Origin: Protea cynaroides
Lineage: Eukaryota > Streptophyta > Magnoliopsida > Proteales > Proteaceae
NCBI GenBank assembly: GCA_028583415.1
Contig: CM053272.1
Location: 44,260,699 to 44,324,698 of the forward strand
Reading direction: 5' to 3'
Length of the DNA: 64,000 nt
Shown here: positions 44,201-55,100 of the stretch, in pieces
How positions within the stretch are numbered: position 1 is the first letter of the stretch
Layout of the letters: the number at the start of each line of letters is the position of its first letter
The notes under the pieces: model-generated
What the model was told of the DNA's origin: nothing
What the model saw: only the letters and a program-made list of their open reading frames with translations
Databases searched by the model: none
Program-made: the position numbers and the translations under genes

Positions 44201-47200
44201 GGATAGCCAAAGCCAAGTCAAGGGTTTCCAATCAGTTGTTCATAATACCCACCATTCCTCAATATTAACGATTTCTCCTATAAGAATATGCATTCTTTAA
44301 AAAATTAATTTCTGACCACGAAATGCTTGAAAATAGAGGAGAGTGCATCGTACGATCTGTTATTCTCTTAGTTTGCTTTGTCAATATGAACTTGTCCACA
44401 CGGTGTGAGTGTGGTATCATCATTCCTTTGGGACTAGCGTGAAAAACTTTTGGACCACCTCCATTTTTGGCCTTTTAAAGCAAAGGACTGACACTTCCAT
44501 GACTTTAAAGGAGCCCATTCTCTGGAAGCAAAAAATAAGAGACTTTAATCCAATTCCTCCCACATAACTCCAAAATCTATACCATGAAGGGGCTAATCAA
44601 GGAAGCCCTGTACCTTGTCCATACCAAGCAAGCTTACAGAAGAAGCCTGGAACCCCTAATTGAAGCCAAGAATCAATCCATTCAGTGTAGGAAAGCAGCA
44701 GGAATGTGTCCTTCCACAGAAATTTGATTCTCCCCAGCACAACAATGGAGAACCTTGGCCACCAATTTTCATAAGCTACCAAGCAATTGGTATAAGATAC
44801 ATTTAATTTGGGGAACCAACTTTGTGCATGGTCTGCTCACAGTTCTCTGTGGGTGGAGCCCACATCCAGTGGGGTTTTATTCTTAAAAAAATATCTGGGG
44901 GCGACGGCTGACTTTATTTTTGTTTTATTAAGAAAAAAACCTTGGAATCTTTATTGAATTATTATCTTGATGGTATCAACAATGACAGGGAATGATGGTT
45001 GAATTTGCAAAGAATTTGGCCAATTTTGCTGCGTCCACTGGCAAGAAGCATGTTACTGTGCTTTCTAGCTTAGACTCTGGAAAACGGCAAAAACTTGATG
45101 TGTTAAGGTATGTGAGCGGTAACCTGTCATCACTTTGTACTCAGAAAGCTCTACATCATTGCCTAAGTTTTGAACTTTTGTGTTTTGCCTGGGCATGATT
45201 TATGTCTCTCAGTGAAACGCAGATTTATTACCTTTCGACTGCCAATAACGATGGTTCAGATAATGATTGTGAAAGGATTGGATGGAAAAGGCTGCATGAG
45301 TACAATCCTGTTCAAAGGAGCTGGAAGTATCTTGATGATTTAGCCAAAGGAGATTCTTTGCTAGAGGACAATTTGTCCATTGAAGATGAACTGGGACATG
45401 AGGACTACTTCCCCAGTTTGCCTTTTGCTGCAATATTCTCTTGTTGCAAGGTATTGTTTTGAAGCCCAGAAAATGTTGAACTTTTTCTAGTGGGGTAGTC
45501 ATTGAACTACAATATACTACTGTCAGAATGTGATGTGATCCCTGTGGCAGTAACTGGATGGGTTTCATCAATCTCATGGTACTTAGAGATATTCTTATCT
45601 TATCAAGAGATATAGATCCTTGAGTGTGGACAGGTATATTTTGTTCCTATGGAGGCTTGGAGCTAGTAAGATGATTTGTTTGGAATGGATGAGCTTTCCA
45701 AGAGATTCATTATATTTGTAACTTAGGAGGGGTTGTAGTTATGTTGGGAATAGTTCTACATTGCTTAAGTTTGGAATCTTCGGTGCCTTATAGTTGAAAA
45801 TCCCTTCCCTTACTAGTTAGAACTTTTTTAAGTTCGAACTTTTGAGATGGAAACTTAACATGGAATCAAAGCTCCAGGTTCCCTCCTTATGGTTACCCAA
45901 AAGAGGGACCACGAACACCTAAAAGAGGGACGGTCACCCAAAAAGAAAGGGACAATCACCCAAAAGAGGGACTACGGTTCACCCAAAAGTGGGACCACAT
46001 ATACCACATCTACTGTCACGGTGCCACCCAAAAGAGGGGCAACACATGAGGGAAAGTGTTGGGAATAGTCCCAACTTGCTTAAGTCTGGGGTGCCTTATA
46101 TACTTGAGTCCCTCCACTTAATAGTTTGAACTTTTCAGAACTAAACTTAACAATGCGTAATCTGTTTTCTTCTTATGTGCTTATACTATATTTTTCTTTG
46201 GAGGTGAGTCTTTTTTGGTTGAAACTTCCTGTTCTTTTCAATGAGATATACCTGGCTGATCTGATCCTGAGTGAAAAGGTCAGAAACCATGAATTGAAGT
46301 TTTTGAATTATTTTGGTATAGATATCACAATGCTGTATTGTCTTGGATGATCCAGATCGGCTTGAAACATGGCTAGTACTTTTGTAATTTACGTAATATT
46401 TTAACTTATTTATTAAGGCTATTCCATAATAATTCTGTTGTATTAGATGTAACGATGTCCTAAAAATGAAGAGCCAAACTTGGATAGAATAAACTAGTTT
46501 ATATTCATGAGGAATATTCTCTGAAGCTCTAGTCTTTTAGGATGGATTACGTAAATGCTAGTCAATTGGCCTGTTTTCATGTTTAATTATCTCTTCCCAG
46601 TGTTTTTGTGGTCAATTTTATTTTGGTTGCATGTCATTCAATCTTTTGAACTATTTCCTCCTTAAGCTATGAGAGATCTGATCCATAAGCATTAGAAGTT
46701 AGATCATTTGTGAGTAATTTGTTGAACATCAATATTTCTTTGAAACAAAGGGACTGAGTCTCATGAAAGCTTTATTTGTTATGGTAACAGGCAAAAGGTT
46801 TGAAGGTCACTTGCATATTATGCTACTGCTCAGAAGGAGATAACATTCCTGATTCTTTGCTGTTGGCAGAGGCTGCATGCAAACTTCTGGGGCCAGGCTC
46901 TGACAGTTTCCGAGGTGAGTACTTTGTTTTATGATTTCACATTTTCTATGTTCTGGTTGGGGATGTTCTTCCTGGATAATGGAAATGGTTAAGAACAAAG
47001 GCAATGGTCATGGTTATATTGCTGACAAGTAGATTCTTGGGGCTTGGATCCTCTGCAGCCATGCAGCCCCTGCAGCCCTATCTGGGCCATTGGATTGCAT
47101 TGTTGCACATGTAGATGCACTCTGAATGACCCAGATGAGGCTGCAGGAAACCCAAGCCCAGATTCTTGAGCTATTAAACTCCTAATAAACTTTGTTGGGT

Positions 47201-50200
47201 ATAATTGTCCCATTCTTATCCTTGTTTTCTTCAAATCCATGTGCATAAATGTGATGTAAGAAGCTACAACTGCTGTCAGTGTCTGGGTCTCTGTCATTTG
47301 CATATATCTTAGAAACTTGGGTGATATACCTTCACTTCATTACGTCCTGCATGCACATTGGAGCATACTAAGGTTTAAGTCTGTAAAACTTTGAGATCTG
47401 AGTCCAGATTTAGAACCATATCTGACCCAAGATGCAAATTGACCCTAAATATAGATCAACAGTCTGACCTGGATATTTATGATACAGTCTAAGCATTTTT
47501 ATATGCAAGATATACATAGCTATTAATCCAGCCAGGCCCTGAATCCATATCTGAATAAGTTCTCACATGCCAATCTTCAATCTAACTCAACTAGATCTAG
47601 TTTCAAGCAGATCTTAGATGTGAATGCTCCATCTTATGCCCCAATGGAAATGGCTCTGAGTCACTAGACGGGTACAATGCAATATGGTTCAGGCAGCAGC
47701 AGCTCAGTCCATTGGGATAGCAGGTTTTTCCAACCCAGTCTTCACTGTTCATGAGGTACTGTTCACGTGAACAGTATTGCAGGTTCCACATGACCTCCTT
47801 ATGGTTGCAACAAGCTATTCTTAAGAGTTCCTTTTCATATTCCTACAGATTTATTGTTTCCTTTCATATTCCAAGGCAGCATTAAGTGTCTTCCTTTTCA
47901 ATGTCTTGTTTGTAGTTTCCCATATCTTGGGATCAGTTTTCAATGTTTTGGAATTGTTTTTTGTCTTGTTTTTGTTTCCTAGGTCTAGGGTTTATTATCA
48001 GTTTATGTATTTTAATTTCTAGATGCTGGGAATTCCATTTAGTCTTGGAATTCCAACAGTGCATTTATTTTAAGTTGATGTAACCAAGGGGCTATCAAGC
48101 CTCCTTTTTCCCTATACAATGGAATTATGGGTTGCTATTATAGCATCCAAAAATTTATGAAAATCCTCTTTTGGGGACTTACTTGTGAAAATCTAGTGGG
48201 CCTAGGTGGGACTCCTATGGCTATACAATTAGTGGGACTCTAGACTGCCACCTATCTATTTTCATCTTCAACTATCATCCTCATCCTCATCCTCATCCAT
48301 CTTCGTTATCATTGCAGGTATTTTATTTTAGACACAGGTTAAATTCTCTAAAGCCCTCGATCTTGGTTTGCCAGCCTTTAGGAAGTCCTTGATTAATCGA
48401 GTGATTGCAATGGAACAATGACACAAATATGAACAAATGAATCAGATATGTAAGTCAATGAGCCAGCTGCATACTCAGTTTACTCAAATTGAACAGAGTT
48501 AGGACATACCAAACACTGCCTTCACATTCCAAAGAGCAAACAACTAAAGCGAACGTGAACTGACCATCTATAATGTTCAGTTTGCAAGTAAGAGAGTGGT
48601 GGAAGCTTAACACCTACAATGTTAAGGTGAAAGCTAAACCAAAAGTGCACCACCAAAAGAGGATCCAATGCCTCCACTCGTTGTGGAAGAGTTAGTAAAT
48701 GAAGTTAAGGACCATCCCGTTTCCAATGCGGAAGATTTCACTTCATTAGCTCCTACCGTTGAAGACACTATTGCGAAGGAGGATGAGGATGAAATCATGG
48801 TACAAGATGAGGTTGTGGAGGTTGAGAAAATCATTGTCGACGACAAAGGGATAGATATGGCGATCTCTGTGGCAACACCTTTTTTCGACAACTCGTTTCA
48901 TGACATTGAGCACATCGACTTTGTGATTCCTCCCCGATACTTCGAAGTAAGAACTCCCAAGGTTGAAGATTATGTTCCGCACTTTTACGACCAACCGAAC
49001 TTTAATTTTCAAAGGAAGTTGAATACTCATTGAAAATTATGTTCCATACTTTTACGACCAACCGAACTTCAATTTTCAAAGGAAGTTAAAGGAAGTTAAA
49101 TACTCGCCCCGACATGTTGATTTTGAGTCGTCTTAAAACTCGAGGTTGCCCTTTTTTGTTTTTTTTTTGAGAAGAGGAGAGTTGATGTAGTATGGTTTAG
49201 GTAGCAGCAGCCCAGTCCATTGGGACAATAGACTTTTTCAGCCCAATCTTTATTCACGAGGTACTATTCACCTGTTGGTCCCACATGACCTCCTTATGGT
49301 TGCAACAAACTATTCTTGAGAGATTCATTGCATATTCCAACAATTTTGTTTTTCCTTTTTCATATTCCAAGGCAGCATTAAGTGTCTTCTTTTTAAGTGT
49401 CTTGTTTGTAGTTCCCCATGTCTTGGGAACAGTTTTCAATGTATTGCTTTTGTTTCATAGGTCTAGGATTTGTTATCAATGTATGTGTTTTAGTTTGTAG
49501 GTGTTGGGAATTCCATTTAATCTTCGAATTCCAATAGTCCATTTATTTCAAGTTGATGTAACCAAGGGGCTGTTAAGCCTCATTTTTCCCTATATGACGG
49601 AATTATGGGTTGCTATTATAGCATCTAGAATTTTATGAAAATCCTCTTTTGGGAGCTTACTTGTGAGAATGAAGTGTGTTTGTGAGAATCAAGTGTGCCT
49701 AGGTGGGACTCTTATGGTTAGGCAACTAGTGAGACTTAGATTGCCATCTATCTATCTTCATCTTCAACTATCATCATCACCGTCATCTATCTTCATCACT
49801 ATTACATGTATGTTATTTTAAACACGTATAATATTTTCTACAATCCCTCAATCTTGGCTTGCTACCCTTTAGGTTGGCCCCTGGGTTTGCCTTCTCTCTT
49901 ATATAGAATAAGATGAAAGTCAATTAAGAGTATCTTTTTAATTTTTGACACTTCACCTTTCCCTCCAAGCATCAGCTTGAAAATTAAATTTACATGAGAA
50001 AATCTAAAATTTTCCAATTGGTCTCTTTTTTTTTTTTTTTGGTGGGGGGAGTGGGGGGAATTCCCAACCCAAGTGGTATCCATTACTTGTGAGTTTAGAA
50101 AGATAAATTGGTGCCCATAAAAAAAAAAAAAAAGAAAAAAAAGAAGAAGAAAACAACTGAATGGACTTGAACTGTATTAGGGTCCTCCAACCCTCGAATC

Positions 50201-51153
50201 CGAGATAGCATAACATATAAAGTAAATATGCTAGATCAATGAATAAACAGTAATTCACCTGAAAAAAAGAAGAAGAATAAACAGTAATGAAAGAACATCC
50301 AATTTATATTAATTTTTCCTCTATTGATAACTTTAACAAGCATTTATGATAGTTAGATAGACCTAGTTATCAAAGCGAGGCACCACCTAGGCGACAAGGT
50401 GACCAGACAAGACCAAGACGACAAAGCAAGGCACCACCTTACATGTTTTGGCACCCAAACCATTCTCAGTTTGAAAATGAGAAAAAGAAGGGGTAAAAGA
50501 GTGGGAAAAAATAGAAGGGAAGAAGATGAAAAGTTAAAGTAAGAGTAAGGAATTAAAGAATGACATACCAGGGACTGGAATCAGCGTAAAAAATTGGGCA
50601 TATTTTCCTCAAATATGGTGCTTGCGTTGGGCTCCTGGCAACCACCCATGGCTTTCCTTGGCACCATGACTACTATGTATATAGCTCAGCAAATGGAAAA
50701 TGATGGAATTTTATTTCTATGTATTTTAATTTTACTGAATGTGCGATTACCTAGTGAGGCCTCACCTAGTCCCCTTGGACTGGCTGGTTGCCTTGCCTTG
50801 ACAAACTTGAAAGGACCAAATATGTTCCTTTCTTTTATTCTCCCAAGTTATAAGTGTTAATGAAACCCATCTGCATAAAATATCTCCATAATAGTATTTT
50901 TTTTTTTTTTTTTGGTTCTTTCCCTTAATTAAGAATACCTGTTGAATTGACTATGTTGCCCATCAGTCCTCCAGCTTAAAACCATGGGAACAGACCTGAT
51001 TATTAGATTAAAATGGTGAAATGGCTTTAAAGTTTATTATTCATTACTTATTGGTTCTGGTTGCCTTACTCAGGAAATGAAGGTGGTGGATGGGTCATTC
51101 CATTATCATGGAAGACTGTGTACGGGCCACCTCCAGATATGTCACTCTTCTAG
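41299..51153 (+). CDS. PSMG2: Proteasome assembly chaperone 2 (PSMG2/PAC2)
   Basis: PAC2 pairs with PAC1 to guide formation of the alpha ring of the 20S proteasome in cytosol and nucleus. Seven exons with GT-AG introns: 41299-41358, 41543-41708, 42461-42519, 44989-45107, 45213-45450, 46791-46914 and 51074-51153. All phases agree and give 281 residues, close to the animal protein in length. Family motifs: LPALSIGNVGQLAVDLL (about 20-36), KIGYLDDPLVLPCVGND, FAKNLANFAASTGKKHVTVL (about 100-120), IPDSLLLAEAACKLL, GGWVIPLSWKTVYGPPPD and a C-terminal Leu-Phe, as in animal PSMG2. The start is the ATG in MEFILEEGKRL; the frame extends upstream only through non-ATG codons. Introns 3 (2.5 kb) and 6 (4.2 kb) are long, and intron 6 holds a gag-only retroelement. 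No coding lesion was found, so it is likely functional. Confidence 0.95.
42589..42613. repeat. Poly-C run in PSMG2 intron 3
   Basis: 25 consecutive C followed by TG and A9. A second C-run/A-run cluster lies at about 43507-43557 in the same intron. Likely length-variable. Confidence 0.9.
45750..46140 (+). repeat. Motif array in PSMG2 intron 5 flanked by a repeat pair
   Basis: ACCCAAAAGAGGGAC-like words occur about six times between 45893 and 46045. The array is flanked by GTTGGGAATAGTTCTACATT (about 45752) and GTTGGGAATAGTCCCAACTT (about 46058), each followed by GCTTAAGT and GTGCCTTATA. The flanking pair in direct orientation suggests a very small LTR-like (TRIM-type) insertion, though no primer site or duplication is visible. 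Confidence 0.5.
47758..47775. promoter_or_regulatory. 18-bp perfect palindrome with G-box core in the LTR
   Basis: ACTGTTCACGTGAACAGT is its own complement and centres on CACGTG, the bZIP/bHLH target. The unrelated-looking LTRs at 33987 and 36927 keep ACTGTTCACGTGAA at about 34066 and 37007, so the site is shared between element families. Function is inferred only. Confidence 0.5.
48668..49033 (+). pseudogene. Acidic gag-tail remnant of the intron 6 element
   Basis: A 121-residue open frame rich in Glu/Asp/Val, with EHIDFVIPPRYFEVRTPKVED near its end. The same block (EHVDFVIPSKYLEESGPKVMD) occurs at about 36740-36800 in the other gag-only element. After the stop a 62-bp stretch (ATTATGTTCC...AAGGAAGTT) is repeated in tandem. 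Upstream gag is unreadable. Confidence 0.6.
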
Positions 51154-51892
51154 GCCCATAATAACTTGATCTGAAAAGGTAATGTTATATGACATCTATA
51201 TTATTGCCAAAATACGCCAATAATGATTTTTTTTTTAATAAAGAATCTCAACAATATTAGGATCTGGAAAGAGAAAGAAACAAATTGAAGATGAGGAAAA
51301 ATGGGAGAGGAGAGAATTGTGGGACTACTGATGCACAAGACTATGCATCTTCAGCATTTTACAACAGAACATTGTCCAAAAATGACATCTTACAGAAATT
51401 AGATTTGAAACAAGGATATTTTGTAAAAGAGGGTTAATGAATGTTAGATTTTAAATTTAGGTATTTTTGGCATCATTTGTAGCAGGGGTTTGCCCTGTAG
51501 TTATTTGCAATTTTCAAATTGTATGCATATCAGGTTATCGATGGGGACAAGATCACCTTCATATTAAAACACTTGCAAATTTCTTTTATCCATGAACATT
51601 ATTGTCTGTCTGATTTATCAATGAATGTTATTTGCCTGTCTGTTTTATGCATGAATGTTATTTTCCACATTTATAGCTGAGGTCTTGAAAAAAAAAAAAA
51701 AAAAAAAAAATAAAGAAAAGCCTAATTCATGATGGTGATCTGCAGTTTCTTCCTCTTTCTGTTTTTTATGATTCTGTTTTTCAGTCATAAATTCTGGATC
51801 TTTTTTGTGTTTTAGAAACTGATACTGAGTTTGCAGACCAACTTCAAAGCTTGCTCAATAGTACCCAACCAATCCATGGACCCCCCCCCCTC

Positions 51893-51955
<63 letters not shown>

Positions 51956-52019
51956 AACCCCAAAAAAAAGGGAAATATATGTGGTCTAATTGGACATCAG
52001 TTACATCAAAGTGATTTTT
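51154..52019. other. PSMG2 3' region with long CT microsatellite
   Basis: 3' UTR and flank of PSMG2, with an A-run at 51690-51710 and the microsatellite listed below. No gene. Confidence 0.4.
51896..51953. repeat. (CT)n microsatellite
   Basis: About 28 uninterrupted CT units preceded by C10 at 51881-51890. The open frame on the other strand (Arg-Glu repeats) is an artefact of it. Confidence 0.95.
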
Positions 52020-52143
52020 TCTTCTGATAAGAATTAAAGTACAAGTGGTTCTCCCAAACCTAACCACCTATGATGAAGGTGGGATTTGATCCCAAGACCT
52101 GGCACAACTGAACCAGTGTCCTTACCAGGTAAGTTTAGCCAAC
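52020..52143 (-). mobile_element. SINE-like element, minus strand (tentative)
   Basis: On the minus strand the sequence contains GGTCTTGGGATCAAATCCCACC (about 52079-52100), a B-box-like block, and GGTGGTTAGGTTTGGGAGAAC toward one end, the arrangement of plant tRNA-derived SINEs. No clear A box or tail. Confidence 0.35.
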
Positions 52144-55100
52144 ACCTACATCAAAGTGATTTTCTGAGGGAAACTCTGGAGCTCAACTTCCAGCTCTACT
52201 TGAAGTTCCACTCCCTGGGGAAAGGAAAGGGGGAGAGATGGTGGAAGACGAATTGGGATGATATAAACATGGTAGATTCATTCCATTCGTCGTATAAGCA
52301 TGCAGCAAGAACCTATTTGGACAAGTTGTGTTTTCCCTTGGGCTCCATTTGTTTGCGAGTGAAGTCCCAGAAGTAAAATAAAATAGAGGAGACATTTATT
52401 TTATTGGGGACGGAGGTATCTACAGGTTGTTGTTTGTGTGTACTGATATTTTACACACTAAGTGAATGGGTACACAGGAGGAAGGAGTGCTTCACGATTC
52501 ATATACATGGGGCCTACAAGGCTATGTCCCTTTTTTGGATTACATTTTCTATTGTTTTCATGGAGCTGCAATGCAACAAAGGTAGCTACCATATAAATTT
52601 TGAAAGTTAAAAAATAGTAGAAAAGGTCACTTATTAATCCCACGACACCACTGTAGGGATTATTTTCTCATAATTTCTTACATAATTCGCACTCTTTGCT
52701 CTTTGTTCTTGACAATGTCTCTCTCCTCTCATTGATCTTGTGGGCCTTTGTTGTGGGCCTTTATTGAAGATACTGGTTCTTGTATACAATATCTATTTGA
52801 ACATTGTGGGAGATTCCCCTTCAATGAGGTTGTGTGGAATCCTCTCTCTATATCATAATACAATTTCTTGGACTTCAGACGTAGAGAAACATGTAACTAA
52901 AGAAGTGACTTTTTTTTTGCTACGATGCGTATCCAGACATTTGGTTTGACTAATCTCACGGGCCCATACTAACCTTACAACCGCATGGATCGAGTCATTC
53001 GAGGGTTGAATGAGAACCATTTCACTTGCACCCATAGCAGGAAAGAAAGAGCACTTAACACCCTTGTGTGAGTGGTCCCAAAGCAATAAGAAGAGTTGAA
53101 TTTAATATCTTCCGTTTGTTGAAGCATAGGTTCCTTGTCAATTCAGCTACCCCTTTGGGTTGAAGAAGTGATTTATATAAGACAGATAAACAACTCTTTT
53201 TAACATTTTAATTTCTGACTGAGATTTTTTCAAAAGAAAAATATTTATATATATTATTAATTGTAAGAATGATCTAACTATGCATTCATACGTACACACT
53301 TGCACACGTACCATTCAATATCTCAACCAAACTCAACTTTAAAACTTGTGAAGTTGTGACCTTGTAACACAAAAAAAGTAGTGCCAGAAATGGGCGGGTC
53401 ACGGCAGATTCGGCAGTAAGAGGGCTGGGGCCAGGAGGAGAGAGAGTTTCAAAGGAAAGAGAAAGACCAGAAGTGTTGGCCGAGCTCCCACCGCATCATT
53501 CAGATGAACTTCCCCCGTTTGTTTTGATGTGTAACACGTTTTATATGTAAAAAAAAAATTTCAATGTTTATTTTTAAGAGATAAAATATGGTGATCTCTA
53601 AGGGGATGGAAAATGAATTTTGTCTTTCTCGCCCTTATCCTTGTTAAGCTATACTCTCAGATGTCTAAGGTGGTTGTAAACAATTTAGTTTTCGTTGTAG
53701 GATTAAATTCCCAATGTTTCGCTGCACTTGTGGCAACACGTGCGAATACTTGGAGACTGTGGAAAGAGTAAAAACCTGTTTTGATGCCATGTAATGTTTT
53801 CAATCAAAAAGTTCATACTAATAGTGGAAGAGACTCCCAAACGTATAAAAAAAAAATTAATACACTATTTGGTAATCAATGTGGGACTAAAATTCCCAAC
53901 AATCTTCCTTAATAAAATATATATAAATTTTGTTTTAAACTTCGTTTTCTAGATCTGATTTGCATTTATTTGCTTATATGTTATACGTGCTGGCGACGCC
54001 AAGTTGATATTAGATGAACCAATCATTCAGAAAAGAGAAATGGACTCTTTTCTGAACATCAGTTGCATTCAAGGAAAACTTTCTCCCATTGAAAGTGATC
54101 AGGTTAATCTCATTATTACTTTCTTACTGAATGAATGTTGGAAATATCTTGAAAGATAATTTGATCCATGTGGCGTTTCAGCCCTATAAACCCATGCCAC
54201 ATAGGATATATTGTATGTATCTTTGTCTCACGTGGCAGCTGACTCCTCAGACTCTATCTTAACCAAAAGTAAAAGAGAATCAATCATTAGGATAAAACCC
54301 TTTGTTGAAATTTGCAACCCTAGAGGGGTTCACTAGTTGACTTGTGTGAAATGGCTTAAAGGAAAGTGAGAAAAGTTTTGAATGGATTCACATGGGCATG
54401 AATCATGATTGGTTCTTTGTTGAATACTTGAACCTTCAAGGAAGAACACAGAAAGCGATGTTGGACTGTTGATCCGATCCCATTAAAACCATTGTCAGTA
54501 ATGTGTTTGTGTTTGTGTTTGTGATTGTGTTTGTGTCTGTGAGAATTGATCAGAATCATCTGAACCCTATAATTTTTTTTAGAATCAGCCGTCAAATTGG
54601 CCAAATCAGAATTGGATTGGCCTAGATCAGATTGAACGACAAAAACCCAAAAAACTGATCCCAATCCAGATCGACTGATTCGAAGTCCGAACCGATCCCT
54701 AAAAGATTGTTTATACCTACATGGGTATCAAATTAGATTGATCCTGATTAGGAGTTTCTAATTCTTAGTGATTGTAGGGTCAATGGTCAATCCAGCTTGT
54801 CTTTTGGGATTTGTGATTGATCCGGTAGGCACGTTTGTGCCTATTTACGGTTATGGTGTGTTAGGTTAGACTCCTTTAACCTAATTGAGGGGCCATTCGT
54901 CTGATGTTTCCCACTTGAAAGGGAAATGGTGATGGAGACTTACCACTACCCTTTTGTTTCCATTACCACAATTGTCAAGGCACCTAGGTGACTTAGGTGA
55001 AGCAGATAGCATGGTTTTAGGTATTCGTATCGTTTGATCGATATAAATATTTGGTCAATACGATATCGTTTGATTAAATCATAATAAATTATTAGCTGAC

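Larger units (their letters stand above)
47676..49873 (+). mobile_element. Gag-only LTR element in PSMG2 intron 6
   Basis: Two direct repeats, about 47676-48382 and 49183-49873, are clearly homologous (GCAGCAGC(T/C)CAGTCCATTGGGA, CCACATGACCTCCTTATGGT, CAAGTTGATGTAACCAAGGG). The second begins TGATGTAG right after a purine tract GAGAAGAGGAGAG. The 800-bp interior has only a decayed gag-like remnant. LTR divergence is substantial and no target duplication can be recognised, so this copy is older than the one at 33987. It lies in sense orientation in the intron. Confidence 0.8.

Noticed and set aside
51855..52067. Open frame with Arg-Glu repeats
   Set aside because: Direct read-through of the CT microsatellite on the opposite strand.
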